Assembly (NCBI GenBank): GCA_023205875.1
Contig: CP060754.1
Span: 1,550,001-1,614,000, forward strand
Length of the DNA: 64,000 nt
Source: Chloropicon primus
Lineage: Eukaryota; Chlorophyta; Chloropicophyceae; Chloropicales; Chloropicaceae
Direction of reading: 5' to 3'
Each line of letters opens with the position of its first letter. Position 1 is the first letter of the stretch. Below, one piece after another: positions 27,172-37,127 of this stretch. Below the pieces are notes generated by a model, which had not been told where the DNA came from, made no database searches, and saw nothing but the letters and a program-made list of their open reading frames with translations. Both the position numbers and the translations under genes were made by a program.

Positions 27172-29178
27172 ATGGCGACCTTCTTTGCCGACTTGAGCGC
27201 CGCGGTGAAGGACGGCGTGAAGGAATTCTCCCAGACGGCCATTCACGAAGTGACTGAGACCGTCAAGGAGGGGACACAAACCGTTGTGTCAGCACCGCAA
27301 AAGATCATAAACACTGCGAGCACAAACGACGAGGAGGACCTCGAGGAGGAGTCCACAGTTCAAGTGGAAGCGAGTCACTTGGCGAAGGATGGCGATGCCA
27401 AGTCTCTCAAGCGCTTCAGATCACCCAGAAGGTCGGCAAACGCCAAGGAATCGGTTGCCGGGGCGAGAAGCAGCCCAGCGTCGACGTCAAGAACGGAGAC
27501 TTCTCTGGAGGAGCTAGGAACCAAGGTTCGAGCTTTGTTCGTTGATGAGGGACAAGGGGCTTCCCCTGATAAGGTGAAGCTCCAAGGAGAGTGCGAGAGC
27601 CTTCTCAAGGTGCTGAGAGCGAATGCAAGGAAGAAACAGTCGGAGTGCGCGAGTCTCCAACGAAAGCTTGCCCAGTTGAAGAAAGAGAAGGAGGCCCTGA
27701 CCCAGGACAGTGATGCCTTGACCTTGCAAGTGCAGGACATCACTGCCTCTTTGGAGGCCAAGCTCTCGAACTTGAAGAAGGAGACGAGAAAGGCTGTGGC
27801 AGAGAAAGAAGCAGGGGAGGCGTCCTTGAAGGAGATGAAGGCTCTGATGAAGCAGACAAGCGAGGAGAGAAATCAGCTCGCGGCGAGGGTGACCGAACTC
27901 GAACAGGAAGCCGTGGAGACGGAGGCGATGTCAAAGGCGTCAAGCGCAGCCCAAAAGGAGGAGCTCCACGGTCGGGTAATAGCGGCTGAGCAACTGGCAT
28001 CCGAAGTCGAGAAGAAGTGGAAGGAGGCAGAGGAGAGAGCAACGGATGCCGAGAGGGAAAAGGAGAAGGCCAACGAGGCGTGCGCCAAGGCAGAGGCCTC
28101 GGCACTGGAATCTGCAAAGAGGGCAGAGGATTCGCTCGCACAGCTAGAGATCGAGAGGGGAAGTCGCGAAGAGGCCCAAGGCCAGCAGGAGCAACTCCAC
28201 AAGGATTCGGAGAGGCGGAAAGCTGCATTCCAGCAAGCATTGCAAGCGGCGGTCGGAGGCATCGAGAGGAAGCTGGAGGCAGAGAACGAGAAGCTGTACC
28301 ACAGGCTGAAGGAAGCGGAGGAGAATCTGGTCGCATCGGAGGAAAGCTGTGCCGACCTCAAGAAGCTTAGGCTCACGGCTGAGCAGGAGAGCGAGGAGAG
28401 AGGCAGGGTCGCCAATGCCGCGGAGCTGTCAAAGGAGGCGGCAGAGAAGGCGGCAGCGGAAGCCATCCAGGGCAAGCTGGACGCTCTCCAAAGAGCCGAA
28501 GATCTGGAAAGTGAGCTCGAGAAGGCCGGGAGCGAGTCGCAGAGCCACAAGACTAGTGTGAGGAAGCTAGAGGCGAAGGAGAAAGAAATGAAGGGGCAGC
28601 TCGAAGATTATGAGAAGGAGTTGGAAGCCTGCAAGAAGGAAAGCACCTCTTTGCAAGACAGGGTCCAGTCCAAGATCAGCAGCTTAGAGAGGGATCTGGA
28701 GAGAGCGAGAAAGGCGCTCCAGGAATCGAGGCAGTCGGAACAGAACGCCCTGAGAGAGATCGAAGTCAACCAAGCAAAACAGTCCACGGCCCCTTCCATG
28801 AATCACCACGACTCGTCTGAGCGGGTCAAGGAACTTGAAAGGCGATTATTCGAAGCGGAGGCGAAGATTTCGGAGAAGAACAGCGCCAGCAGCACGAGCA
28901 AAGGGTCCGGGCCATTTAACTCCCTTCAGTCCTTCAGCCTCGAAAAGATTGGCCTGGGCAAGCTCGGCGGTTCCAAGGAGAAGTCCCTGCCGATGCCCCT
29001 GACCTCGAGGAGGCCTGCCACAAAGAAGGGTCAGATCTCCCTGAGAACCTGGCTGCTGGTCATCTACCTGGTCGTTGTGCACATCGCTGTCATGCGCACT
29101 GTCACCCAGGAGCACGAACTCGAGATCCAGTGCGACTCTCGGTCCCACATCGGCCAGAGCCTCTCGGCACCGAGTTAG
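27172..29178 (+). CDS. Golgin-84-like coiled-coil protein with C-terminal membrane anchor
   Basis: Single exon, 668 residues. The N-terminal 35 residues could form an amphipathic helix (FFADLSAAVKDGVKEF). A region of low order follows, then almost continuous coiled coil from about residue 135 to 565 with regular heptads. A single C-terminal anchor (LRTWLLVIYLVVVHIAVM) and a short lumenal tail resemble golgin-84 (GOLGA5) and its plant relatives, which tether vesicles at the Golgi. The anchor and length support the family; coiled-coil sequence alone does not prove orthology. TGTAA lies at 29195. Confidence 0.75.
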   Translation: MATFFADLSAAVKDGVKEFSQTAIHEVTETVKEGTQTVVSAPQKIINTASTNDEEDLEEESTVQVEASHLAKDGDAKSLKRFRSPRRSANAKESVAGARSSPASTSRTETSLEELGTKVRALFVDEGQGASPDKVKLQGECESLLKVLRANARKKQSECASLQRKLAQLKKEKEALTQDSDALTLQVQDITASLEAKLSNLKKETRKAVAEKEAGEASLKEMKALMKQTSEERNQLAARVTELEQEAVETEAMSKASSAAQKEELHGRVIAAEQLASEVEKKWKEAEERATDAEREKEKANEACAKAEASALESAKRAEDSLAQLEIERGSREEAQGQQEQLHKDSERRKAAFQQALQAAVGGIERKLEAENEKLYHRLKEAEENLVASEESCADLKKLRLTAEQESEERGRVANAAELSKEAAEKAAAEAIQGKLDALQRAEDLESELEKAGSESQSHKTSVRKLEAKEKEMKGQLEDYEKELEACKKESTSLQDRVQSKISSLERDLERARKALQESRQSEQNALREIEVNQAKQSTAPSMNHHDSSERVKELERRLFEAEAKISEKNSASSTSKGSGPFNSLQSFSLEKIGLGKLGGSKEKSLPMPLTSRRPATKKGQISLRTWLLVIYLVVVHIAVMRTVTQEHELEIQCDSRSHIGQSLSAPS

Positions 29179-29378
29179 TCATAACTTTTTTTGTTGTAAT
29201 GACAGAATCCCAATCGAATCGAATTCCAGCCGGGAAGCGCGCGGAGGCATGAGGACGACGCGGCAGAGGGCAGGGAGAGTGTTGGTCAAGGCATGCGAGG
29301 CACGGGGCATCCCCTTCTCTTGGCAAGATAGGATCTTTGGCACGCACGAAGCCTCGCTTTGAGAAAGGGGCCAGAGAG

Positions 29379-32117
29379 ATGTACGACGAGGAAGACGAGT
29401 TTTGGAGACAACGAAGGGAGATGCTGAGCAGCCTGGGAAGGGATGCCGGGGCCCCATCGAGCTCGACAAGGCGTGGTGCGGAAGAGGAGGGAAGCGCAAA
29501 AGGTAACGCGAGGTTTCTGGACGAGGACTTTCTCGTGGATTCCTTGCTGGACACCAGGGTGAATGGGAGTGAGGAGATTAGAAACCAAAAGCTCCAGGTC
29601 CACAAGTGGTTGGTGTCCCTGGCGACGTTTCGGGATGAGCTCTCCCTCATCGTCGACTCGGTCTACCAGCAGAAGGGGAAGATGGTGGAGCAGAAGCTCA
29701 AGGAGCAGAACAACCAGATCAAGTACTTGGACATGGTGCTGCACGAAGGAAAGGAGAAACTCGCGGAGAAGACGGCGGAACTGGTCCAGTTGAGCGACTA
29801 CGTCAAAACTTTCATGTCACAGATAGCGGCCGTCATATACGGGACGTGTGAGTGGAGCAACGGGCTGGAGGAAACGTTCGGCGAGCTGTGCGAGCTGAGA
29901 GACGAGTTGAACAAATGTTACCTCCCGCGCGAAGGAGAATCCAAAGTGGCAAGGCAGGACTTTTACCACTTCCTGCAACAGGGGGCGAAGAGCCAGTCCA
30001 AGCTCCTGAAGAGCTTCCACGGCCCCCTATTGCAGAGCAAGGGGGAGGGCTCCCGAGGCAGCCCAGGGCTTAATAAGAACGACGTTAGCTTTGGCCTGCT
30101 GGGTGGAAAGTTGGCCGAGGAGATGGAAAGCATTTACCGGTGGCTTGAGCTCCGGCACGTCAAGGAGATCAAGGAGTTGCGAGAGCAGCTGTCCTCCCAC
30201 TTGGGGATCGAGCTCCCTGCGGTCGAGGGGGAAGGTCGAGACGTTGGCGGTGGATCATTGGTAGACCCGTTCCGTCACCCTGCAAGCAATGCAGGCGTCT
30301 ACGATCTGTTGAATCGTGTTGCGGGCGGAGACTCGTTTCCCATGAGCGGCCAAGATCATCACAAGGGGAAACAGGACGTGGCTACATTCTTTCACGCAGC
30401 GTACAAGAGCGTCGTTGCCGCGATACAGAATGCTCACCAACGCGAGAAGTCTGTCCTTCACACCACGGTACAGGGCCTGGGTCACAAGAATAGAGAGCTG
30501 CAAGAGCGGCTACAGGCGCAGTCGTCCGCCACCAAGGACCGGGAGAGAAAGATCCAAACTCTGGTGGAGCAGGGCGAGGTGGTCAGTCTGGAAAGGGAGC
30601 GAGAGAAGCTTCAGATGATAGACGCGCTGAAGAAGATGGACGTGATCCGAGCCAGGGAGCGGGAGATTGCTGAGCAGAAGGAGAAGGAGAGGGAGGAGGA
30701 GAGGGCCTTGGAGAGCGTGAGGGCGAAGAAGCGATCGGAGGCGAGGGCCCTGGAAGCGGAGAGGGAGAGCTCAAGGCAAAGGGAGAGGGAGATCGAGGCC
30801 ATGAGGGAGAAGAAGCGCGAGGAGGAGCGAAAGGCGGAAAGGGAACGGGAGAGGAAGAGGGAGAAGGAGAGGGAGAAGGAGAGATCCCTCTCCAGGCAAA
30901 GGGAGTCTAAGATGAAGTCGGAATTAGAGAGAGAGAAGGAAGCCCAAAGGATGAAAGACAGGAAGAGGGAGGAGGAGAAGCACGCCGAGATACTTGCAAA
31001 GAAGGCCAGGGAAATGGAGAAGGAGCTTGGCGAGAGGAAGATAAGGATGCTGGAGTCAGAAATCGAGAGGCAGAGAAAAGACTTGGAGGCTGAGAAGTCG
31101 AGAGTCCAGGACATCAGAAAGGAGACCGAGCAGTCGCTTGAGAAGAAGTTCGCGAAAGACTGTCAGCTGCAGAAGGAGAGGCTGGAGAGAGAAAAGGAGA
31201 AGTTCTTTCTGATGAATCCGAACAAGGAGGCCCTCGATGCCCGTTTGAAGGCCCTCCAGGAAAAGCTAAGAGAAGCGGAAGACGAGGCCGACAATGCCAA
31301 GATGGAGGTCGCGGGGCTTCAGTTGGAGAAGGAAAAGGCCGAGACCGCGAGGGAGTACTCCTTGTTCCTTCAACGATGCGAATACGAGGAAAAGTTGCAG
31401 GACTTGCAAGAGAAGCTGGGGCAACTGGAGAGCACATTCAGCCAGCTACCTCCTCTGATGGTCTTTCCTCAAGACAAGCAACAGCGAAGCTTCCCGGGCC
31501 CTCGAAGCTTTCAGGCACCTCACCAGAGGGAGGCGGAGGCCTTTGAACCGAGCCACGAGGGCCACGTTGGCGATCCCATGATGGACGAACCCATGATGGA
31601 CGATGAGGACGGTGCGTACATGAGGCTGCTGGGCGACTTGAAGGGCCTCAAGTCCACGATTGCATCGCAAGGCACGAAATCTAGTGGATTCGCCTCGCTG
31701 TCCTCCAGCCCGGCCACAGACGCATCGAGTCTCTCCCCCCGTGGTGGTGAGGGCGCTGGACTCGCATCGTGGGACGAGGTCCAAGATTCCAAGGGCGCGA
31801 AGGCGGGGGGGGACCCGAGCAATGCAATGGCGGACAGACTCAAAAACATTGCATCCACCTTGTCCATGCCCCTCGCCTCGGGGGAGGAGGATAACCCGGC
31901 CCAACTCTCTTCCAAGGTGGTGGATCTCGTCAAAACAATCAATGAGATATCTCCCCAGGTATGGCGAGACACCGCAAAGGAAGCCTCGATCTCTTCCACC
32001 GATGTTTTGGACCAGCTCCTCGCAAAAGAGCAGAGGTCTTCAAAGGAGTTGGCACAGGTCAAGGCAGAGAAGAATGCGCACGTCATCCGCAAAGCCTTTG
32101 AGCTGATGAAGTACTAA
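29379..32117 (+). CDS. Long charged coiled-coil protein, function unknown
   Basis: From the in-frame ATG at 29379 (MYDEEDEFWRQRREML) the protein has 912 residues. The first 350 residues include helical segments with conserved-looking Trp, Cys and Tyr (CEWSNGLEETFGELCELRDE). Residues of about 420-640 form a highly charged Arg/Glu/Lys stretch with few hydrophobic positions, the mark of a stable single alpha-helix rather than a coiled coil. The C-terminus has a further conserved-looking helical domain (VVDLVKTINEISPQVWRD). I recognise no family. A cytoskeletal or centrosomal spacer is possible. Upstream non-ATG in-frame codons were ignored. Confidence 0.75.
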   Translation: MYDEEDEFWRQRREMLSSLGRDAGAPSSSTRRGAEEEGSAKGNARFLDEDFLVDSLLDTRVNGSEEIRNQKLQVHKWLVSLATFRDELSLIVDSVYQQKGKMVEQKLKEQNNQIKYLDMVLHEGKEKLAEKTAELVQLSDYVKTFMSQIAAVIYGTCEWSNGLEETFGELCELRDELNKCYLPREGESKVARQDFYHFLQQGAKSQSKLLKSFHGPLLQSKGEGSRGSPGLNKNDVSFGLLGGKLAEEMESIYRWLELRHVKEIKELREQLSSHLGIELPAVEGEGRDVGGGSLVDPFRHPASNAGVYDLLNRVAGGDSFPMSGQDHHKGKQDVATFFHAAYKSVVAAIQNAHQREKSVLHTTVQGLGHKNRELQERLQAQSSATKDRERKIQTLVEQGEVVSLEREREKLQMIDALKKMDVIRAREREIAEQKEKEREEERALESVRAKKRSEARALEAERESSRQREREIEAMREKKREEERKAERERERKREKEREKERSLSRQRESKMKSELEREKEAQRMKDRKREEEKHAEILAKKAREMEKELGERKIRMLESEIERQRKDLEAEKSRVQDIRKETEQSLEKKFAKDCQLQKERLEREKEKFFLMNPNKEALDARLKALQEKLREAEDEADNAKMEVAGLQLEKEKAETAREYSLFLQRCEYEEKLQDLQEKLGQLESTFSQLPPLMVFPQDKQQRSFPGPRSFQAPHQREAEAFEPSHEGHVGDPMMDEPMMDDEDGAYMRLLGDLKGLKSTIASQGTKSSGFASLSSSPATDASSLSPRGGEGAGLASWDEVQDSKGAKAGGDPSNAMADRLKNIASTLSMPLASGEEDNPAQLSSKVVDLVKTINEISPQVWRDTAKEASISSTDVLDQLLAKEQRSSKELAQVKAEKNAHVIRKAFELMKY

Positions 32118-32178
32118 TTACTGGATGTCATCGTATACTACATGTTTGTACAACAAGCATGGGACCCTTCAACCACCA

Positions 32179-33081
32179 TCAATGGCTTTGTTCCGAGGCA
32201 AAGAACCTCTCGCTGCCGTCCCCGCAGTGCAGAAGATTCAAAGTCTGGAGCATTTCCTCCATTTCCTCCTCAGTTTTGTATTCTAAAGCCTCGAAGCCCG
32301 CGAAGAACGGGACCTTACCCTCCCCCTCCTTCACGTCCCCTGGGCGCCGGTTCGCCAAGACCTTGGACATTCGCTCCTTGCACTTGTTGCCTTGGTAGTC
32401 CACGTCCACGTACTCGGTACGAAGCCGGTTTCCGAACATCGAAATGGCACCTGGGGTCCCGGACAAACATATAAAAATGTTTTCGACACCCTTGGGCCTC
32501 TTCTTGCCGCCAGACCGATAGAACAGCCTCGTTCCCAGACCGAGGTCAAGGCTCCACTTCCTCAGCAGCTTCATGTACTTTCCGCTCTCGTTCATGTGGT
32601 CCACGTAAATCACGCAGTTGTGCGGCTCATCGCCAGCCCCGAAGCCCCTCGCTTCCTCGGCCCTCTTCGCCCTCTCTCTCTCCCTGGCCTCGAGGTCCCA
32701 CCTCTCCCTCGCGAGCTCCTCCAACCCCGCTCTCACCACTTCCAGCACGGCCTCGCACGCGCTCCACAGGCTCTCCACCCCCGGAACCTCCTCGCTCGCC
32801 GCGCCCTCGCTCAGCACCTCGTTCCCCGCAGCCATGGCCTCCGCGGCCTTGCTCGGGGCGTTCACGTTCAGCACTTCCGCCCCCAGCTTCAGAGGATACA
32901 ACGAGGGCACATGGAACGTGATTCCCACGACATCCGAGTCCTCTTCGTCCTCGACCAGTCGAAGCGTCACCACCAGGACTTCCTCCTTCGTCCAAGCGAT
33001 GCCGTCCCCATCTTCCAGGCCGTACACGCCCTTCAGAGCCTCGATCTCCTCCGCCTGGCGCTCCTCGCACTCCTGCGTCAT
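32179..33081 (-). CDS. RWD-domain protein with C-terminal DUF1115-like domain (RWDD2-like)
   Basis: Single exon, 300 residues from MTQECEERQAEEIEALKGVY. The N-terminal RWD domain has the typical start (E-E-I-E-A-L-K-G-V-Y) and the FHVPSLYPL turn. The C-terminal half begins VIYVDHMNESGKYMKLLRKW and contains RLFYRSGGKKRPKGVENIFI and MFGNRLRTEYVDVD, resembling the DUF1115 domain of RWDD2 proteins. Function is unknown; RWD domains bind partners such as GCN1 or Ubc9. The gene starts 56 bp from the divergent TMEM135 gene. Confidence 0.8.
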   Translation of the reverse strand: MTQECEERQAEEIEALKGVYGLEDGDGIAWTKEEVLVVTLRLVEDEEDSDVVGITFHVPSLYPLKLGAEVLNVNAPSKAAEAMAAGNEVLSEGAASEEVPGVESLWSACEAVLEVVRAGLEELARERWDLEARERERAKRAEEARGFGAGDEPHNCVIYVDHMNESGKYMKLLRKWSLDLGLGTRLFYRSGGKKRPKGVENIFICLSGTPGAISMFGNRLRTEYVDVDYQGNKCKERMSKVLANRRPGDVKEGEGKVPFFAGFEALEYKTEEEMEEMLQTLNLLHCGDGSERFFASEQSH

Positions 33082-33137
33082 CCCAACAACGATCACGGAG
33101 CTGGAACGAGTCCTGGAGCAACACCTCGAAGGCTACG
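33082..33137. promoter_or_regulatory. 56 bp bidirectional promoter
   Basis: Only 56 bp separate the two divergent start codons, so leaders and promoters must overlap each other or the coding regions. Confidence 0.6.
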
Positions 33138-34631
33138 ATGAAGGAGAGAGGGGAGAGAGAGAGCGGGACGAGTGGGAGGAAGGGGGGGATATGGGAGGCG
33201 CTGGACAAGGTGACGACGATGAAGTTTGAGGAGGAGGATCGGCGTGCGCTGGAGCGTTTGCAGAACGCAACGGTGAGGGGTGCGGCCATTGGGTTCATAC
33301 TGAGGGGAGGGTATGTGTCCTTCAGCATGTTGACGTCGGCGTTGCTGCGGAGGAAGAAGCATCGGGAGGCGGGGGTGACGAATGCGAATAGCTTGGTCTC
33401 CGTCGTGCGCTGGACGGCCTTCCTCGGGTCCCTGGGAGGGTCGTACGTCGCGCTTGACGAGGGGTTGCTTCGTTTCGTGGGGAAGAAGAAGTCAAGGAAG
33501 TGGAGGGGCCTGGTGTCGGGCACGGTCGCAGGATCGTCCGTCTGCATGCTGGGGAGGAAGGATCCGCAGTACACCATCGCAATCTACGTCGTCCTTCGCG
33601 CGCTTTGGCTGTTCTTGAGGAGGTCGAGGCGGAGCACCAGCAAGCTCTTGCGCACTGTCTCCGCTCCGCTGGCTCTTCCCCACGCAGATGTCCTCGTCAT
33701 GTGCACGGCGTGCACGCAGATCCTCTTCGCTTGGCTGATGGAGCCGAAGACTCTGCCGAACACGTACAGGAAGTTCCTGGACAAGCACTGCGGCAAGCCC
33801 GAGTGGATGATCCAGAGCATCAGCGAGATGATAAGGCACAACCACACGAAGGGCACGGGCAGGAAAGGCCCGGCGTTCCAGGAGTGGCACAGGCTGGTCC
33901 CCCCCGGGGAGGACTACCTCAAGAAGTGCAGGACGCCCTACGGCCTCGTGATGCAGAACAGGTACCAGATCCTGCACCACATCCAGTTCTTCCTGTCCGA
34001 GTACAAGAGGAAGATTCCGGTGTACATCCCGGTCTACTTCCTCCCCGCGCTTGTGGTTCACAGGTGGAACCTTTTCACAAAGCCCAGGCTTGGCAAGAGC
34101 ATCTTGTACAAGTGCGTCAAGGGAACGATGCAGAGCGCGCTGTTCCTCACGACCTTCTGCACTTTTGCCTGGACCTTCACCTGCGGCTCGGCGTATTTCC
34201 TCGTCCCCTTCGTGGGCAAGGAGGGCCTGGGCATGAAGTGGCTCGCCGGCAGCTTCTTCCCCATCGGGAGCTCCATCATCTGCGAGAAGAAGAGTCGCAG
34301 GAAGGAGATCGCCGTGTACTGCAGTGCTAGGGCCCTGGAGTCCTTTGCTCTGTGCGCTCTCACTTGGGGTTGGATCCCCAAGAAGCTCCAGTTCAAGAGG
34401 TTCGACGTCGTGCTCTTCAGCGTCGGCGTCGGCCTTATCATGCACTGTTACACGGACTCCGAGGGAGACTACAGGCACACTTTGCGGGGCAAGTACCTCA
34501 ACGTTTTGGACTTTGTCTTCGGGAACACGGGTCACACGAAGTCCAAAATTCGCCACGTTCCGAGCACGAGCGACCTGGCCAGAGGCTTCTTTGCGAAAAA
34601 GAGAAAGGAGCAGCTCACCGATAAGGATTGA
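33138..34631 (+). CDS. TMEM135-family multi-pass membrane protein
   Basis: Single exon, 497 residues. The N-terminal half has a Tim17-like glycine-rich helix pattern (GGYVSFSMLTSALLRRKK, FLGSLGGSYVALDE). The body has conserved features of TMEM135: MCTACTQILFAWLMEPKTLP, a basic loop, and FVGKEGLGMKWLAGSFFPIGS (quoted in part). The family is linked to peroxisome and mitochondrial lipid metabolism and mitochondrial fission in animals. Here the role is inferred. The ending LARGFFAKKRKEQ is basic. Two TGTAA signals lie at 34666 and 34672. Confidence 0.85.
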   Translation: MKERGERESGTSGRKGGIWEALDKVTTMKFEEEDRRALERLQNATVRGAAIGFILRGGYVSFSMLTSALLRRKKHREAGVTNANSLVSVVRWTAFLGSLGGSYVALDEGLLRFVGKKKSRKWRGLVSGTVAGSSVCMLGRKDPQYTIAIYVVLRALWLFLRRSRRSTSKLLRTVSAPLALPHADVLVMCTACTQILFAWLMEPKTLPNTYRKFLDKHCGKPEWMIQSISEMIRHNHTKGTGRKGPAFQEWHRLVPPGEDYLKKCRTPYGLVMQNRYQILHHIQFFLSEYKRKIPVYIPVYFLPALVVHRWNLFTKPRLGKSILYKCVKGTMQSALFLTTFCTFAWTFTCGSAYFLVPFVGKEGLGMKWLAGSFFPIGSSIICEKKSRRKEIAVYCSARALESFALCALTWGWIPKKLQFKRFDVVLFSVGVGLIMHCYTDSEGDYRHTLRGKYLNVLDFVFGNTGHTKSKIRHVPSTSDLARGFFAKKRKEQLTDKD

Positions 34632-34800
34632 ACGGTAGGCTTGGAGGGAAGGAGAGTCCATTCCCTGTAATTGTAATTCACAACAAATATCTACTACATT
34701 GTTTTGGTCGCACTGATGTCCTCCCTCCTCCCCCTCCCTCCCTTCCCCTTCAGTCCCCTCATCCCAAGGACAGGGAGAGAAAATCGGAAAAGAGCCGCCA

Positions 34801-35733
34801 ATGGAGTTGCTTTGGTGGGACGAGCGTTCACAGTTCTCTTCGTGCGACTGGAGCAGGAAAGGTTGCGCGAGCAAAGCTAGCGAAGGAGAGGCCGCGGCGA
34901 AAGCGAAGACCCAGCACAAGCCGAAGGAGATGACCGCGACAGCCGAGGTGGAGCAGCGCTTGGCGGCAGTGAAAATTGTGGACGAGGGTGGCATGAAGTT
35001 TGGAGACCTGTACTCTGCGTTCTCGGCCTTCGAGCAGAGCAGCGCTACATCCGCGGCGGCGGGTGGGAAGGGCGGGGACAAGGGCAAGGACAAGGGAGCG
35101 AAGGAGAAGGGGGCTGATCAAGCTCCTGCTGGAGGAAAGGACAAGGGAGGAAAGGGCGGAGACAAGGAGAAGGGGAAGAAGGAGAAGGGGAAGAAGGAGG
35201 AGAAGGGGAAGAAGAAGAAGGCCGCGGCCGCTCCTGCTGCCGAAGTGGACGTCAGCATCCTCGACATCCGAGTGGGCAAAATCGTCGAGGTCAAGCCTCA
35301 CCCAGAGGCGGACGGCTTGTACTTGGAGCAGATTGACATGGGAGAGGGTGCCCCCAGGCAGATCATTAGCGGGCTGAGGAAGTTCGTGGCCATTGAGGAC
35401 ATGCAGGACAGAGAAGTTGTTGTTATATTGAACCTCAAACCTGCGAAGATGAGGGGAATCATGTCCAACGGAATGGTCCTGTGCGCCTCCAACGACGACC
35501 ACACCAAGGTGGACCCTCTGAGGCCTCCCGCTGGGGTGCCTCTGGGCGAAAAGGTCACCTTCGAGGGCTTCGAAGGAGAGCCCATCGAAGTCATCAACCC
35601 AAAGAAGAAGTTGCTCGAGAAGCTCTTCCCGGACCTTAAGACTGACGCCGACGGAGTGGCCAAGTACAAGCAAGCCGCCTTCACGACCAGCAAGGGCGTG
35701 TGCACTTCCTTCGGGGGAGCCTGGGTGAAGTGA
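34801..35733 (+). CDS. EMAPII-type tRNA-binding protein (AIMP1/Arc1-like)
   Basis: 310 residues from ATG 34801; an alternative start at 34930 (MTATAEVEQRL) is equally plausible and would give 267. A Lys/Gly/Glu-rich linker (KGKKEKGKKEEKGKKKK) precedes the C-terminal EMAPII domain: LDIRVGKIVEVKPHPEADGL, APRQIISGLRKFV, LKPAKMRGIMSNGMVLCAS. This OB fold binds the tRNA elbow in trans. Relatives are human AIMP1, yeast Arc1p and the C-terminal part of plant MetRS. No synthetase domain is fused here, so it is a stand-alone cofactor for aminoacylation. Which synthetase it serves cannot be told. Confidence 0.9.
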   Translation: MELLWWDERSQFSSCDWSRKGCASKASEGEAAAKAKTQHKPKEMTATAEVEQRLAAVKIVDEGGMKFGDLYSAFSAFEQSSATSAAAGGKGGDKGKDKGAKEKGADQAPAGGKDKGGKGGDKEKGKKEKGKKEEKGKKKKAAAAPAAEVDVSILDIRVGKIVEVKPHPEADGLYLEQIDMGEGAPRQIISGLRKFVAIEDMQDREVVVILNLKPAKMRGIMSNGMVLCASNDDHTKVDPLRPPAGVPLGEKVTFEGFEGEPIEVINPKKKLLEKLFPDLKTDADGVAKYKQAAFTTSKGVCTSFGGAWVK

Positions 35734-35827
35734 TACTGCCTTCACTCTGGTCACGCTCTAAAGATGAAGATATTATTTTGTTATATACAAGAGCTCACAC
35801 CCCATTCCTTTACTGTTATACAACCAT

Positions 35828-36923
35828 CTAAAAGCCGCGCCCTCGCGATACCTTGAAGTCCTTCAGTGTCGCCGCGACCCGCTCGACGGCAAGTGAAAAC
35901 CCCGTTGCGATCTCTTCGGAGGGGTACCTCTGCAAGTCCTCGATCGTCTGCATGGGGTGCGAGTGCGAAACTTCTTGGCTTTCTGTCTGGTTCAGCCTTT
36001 TCACGGTGTCTTCCACCCCGAGCCTTCTCTCCAGAAAGGAATTGACGTGCGTCATGAGATCCTTCGCTACAATCATCTCCTTCAAAAGGTGCGAATACTT
36101 TGTGGCGAAGTCCTTGACGACCCCTTCGCTCTCCGCCAATCTACAAAGAGAGAGAGAGAGAGAGAGCTTTGGTGAGACGAAAGAGAATTGAAAGCGAAAA
36201 GCGTTCCAAGTCGTACCTCTTCTTCAGCACTGCGTTTGTGTTTTGGAAGCAGTGTAGCTGGTCTTTCTGACTTCTCACTTGGATGGTGAGGTCCTCGACT
36301 TGCCGCCTCAAATCGTCGGAGACGCTGTGACCACCCCCCAATCCCCCTACCGCACTCTGCTGCCGCACTTGCAGCGGAGACCGTGGTTTGGACGCACCGG
36401 GTGACTCGTTGTCCCTGGCAGCGGTGGCGTCCGCCTGAGCCGAGGACAGAGCCTGTGGGAAAATATTCTCCGGCAACGGAGCGGGCTCAGGGCAGGAGCT
36501 CCAGTCCTCGTCGACATCTTCGGGATTCTCTTTCGCTTCCTCTTCTTTGGGTCCATCCGACACGCAAGAGGGGCCTTCCACCCCCCTCCCCCCTGCTGCT
36601 GTGCTGCTCCTCTCCCCCCCCAACGCGCTCATCACTTCCACAGACTTCCTCTTCTTGTACGCCTCCACCTTCTCCTGGAACAGAGAGACTAGAGGGTTCC
36701 GCATCGACGCATCGGATGAGTAGGAAGCACCGTGAGCAGCCCTCCTGAAGCTGGCGAGCTCTTTCATCACGTCTTTCCGCCTGTGCTGCAAGATCTTGGC
36801 AACGCTCCTGGACATCTTGGAGTCATCTTGGAGTTTGGACAACTCTTCCACCCATCGTGGTGGCCTTCCGAGAAAAGAGTCCACTCGATCGGCAAGTGGC
36901 CTCTGGCATCCCGTACTCGCCAT
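35828..36923 (-). CDS. Two-exon helical protein, function unknown
   Basis: Exons 36923..36217 and 36140..35828 join in phase (AG|A) to give 339 residues from MASTGCQRPL. The N-terminal 100 residues are basic helices (SVAKILQHRRKDVMKELASF). A Ser/Glu/Pro-rich linker follows. A coiled coil (LRRQVEDLTIQVRSQKDQL) spans the splice site and continues into a C-terminal helical bundle (TKYSHLLKEMIVAKDLMTHV). Splicing is supported by a 13-dinucleotide CT acceptor tract. I recognise no family. Confidence 0.7.
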
Positions 36924-37127
36924 GGCGGCGGCGAAGACCAAGGCGAAGAGGTCGAGAACAAGACCAACGCTTTGGTTGGACTGTCCTTCCTGACAGAAGC
37001 AGCAGAGACCTTTGTGTTGAGGGACAGAGGGCGCGAAAAATGGATGGATTCTATGAAGTTAGAAAGAGAGGGGACAAGGGATGGATGGGATGGCACGAAC
37101 AAAAGAGGTTGAGCTCGATTGGTTTTA

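Noticed and set aside
29249-29362. Short ORF before the 912-residue protein
   Set aside because: Out of frame with the next gene and no donor site; probably leader sequence.
33492-35093. 533-codon minus-strand frame
   Set aside because: Mirror of the TMEM135 gene; no family features.
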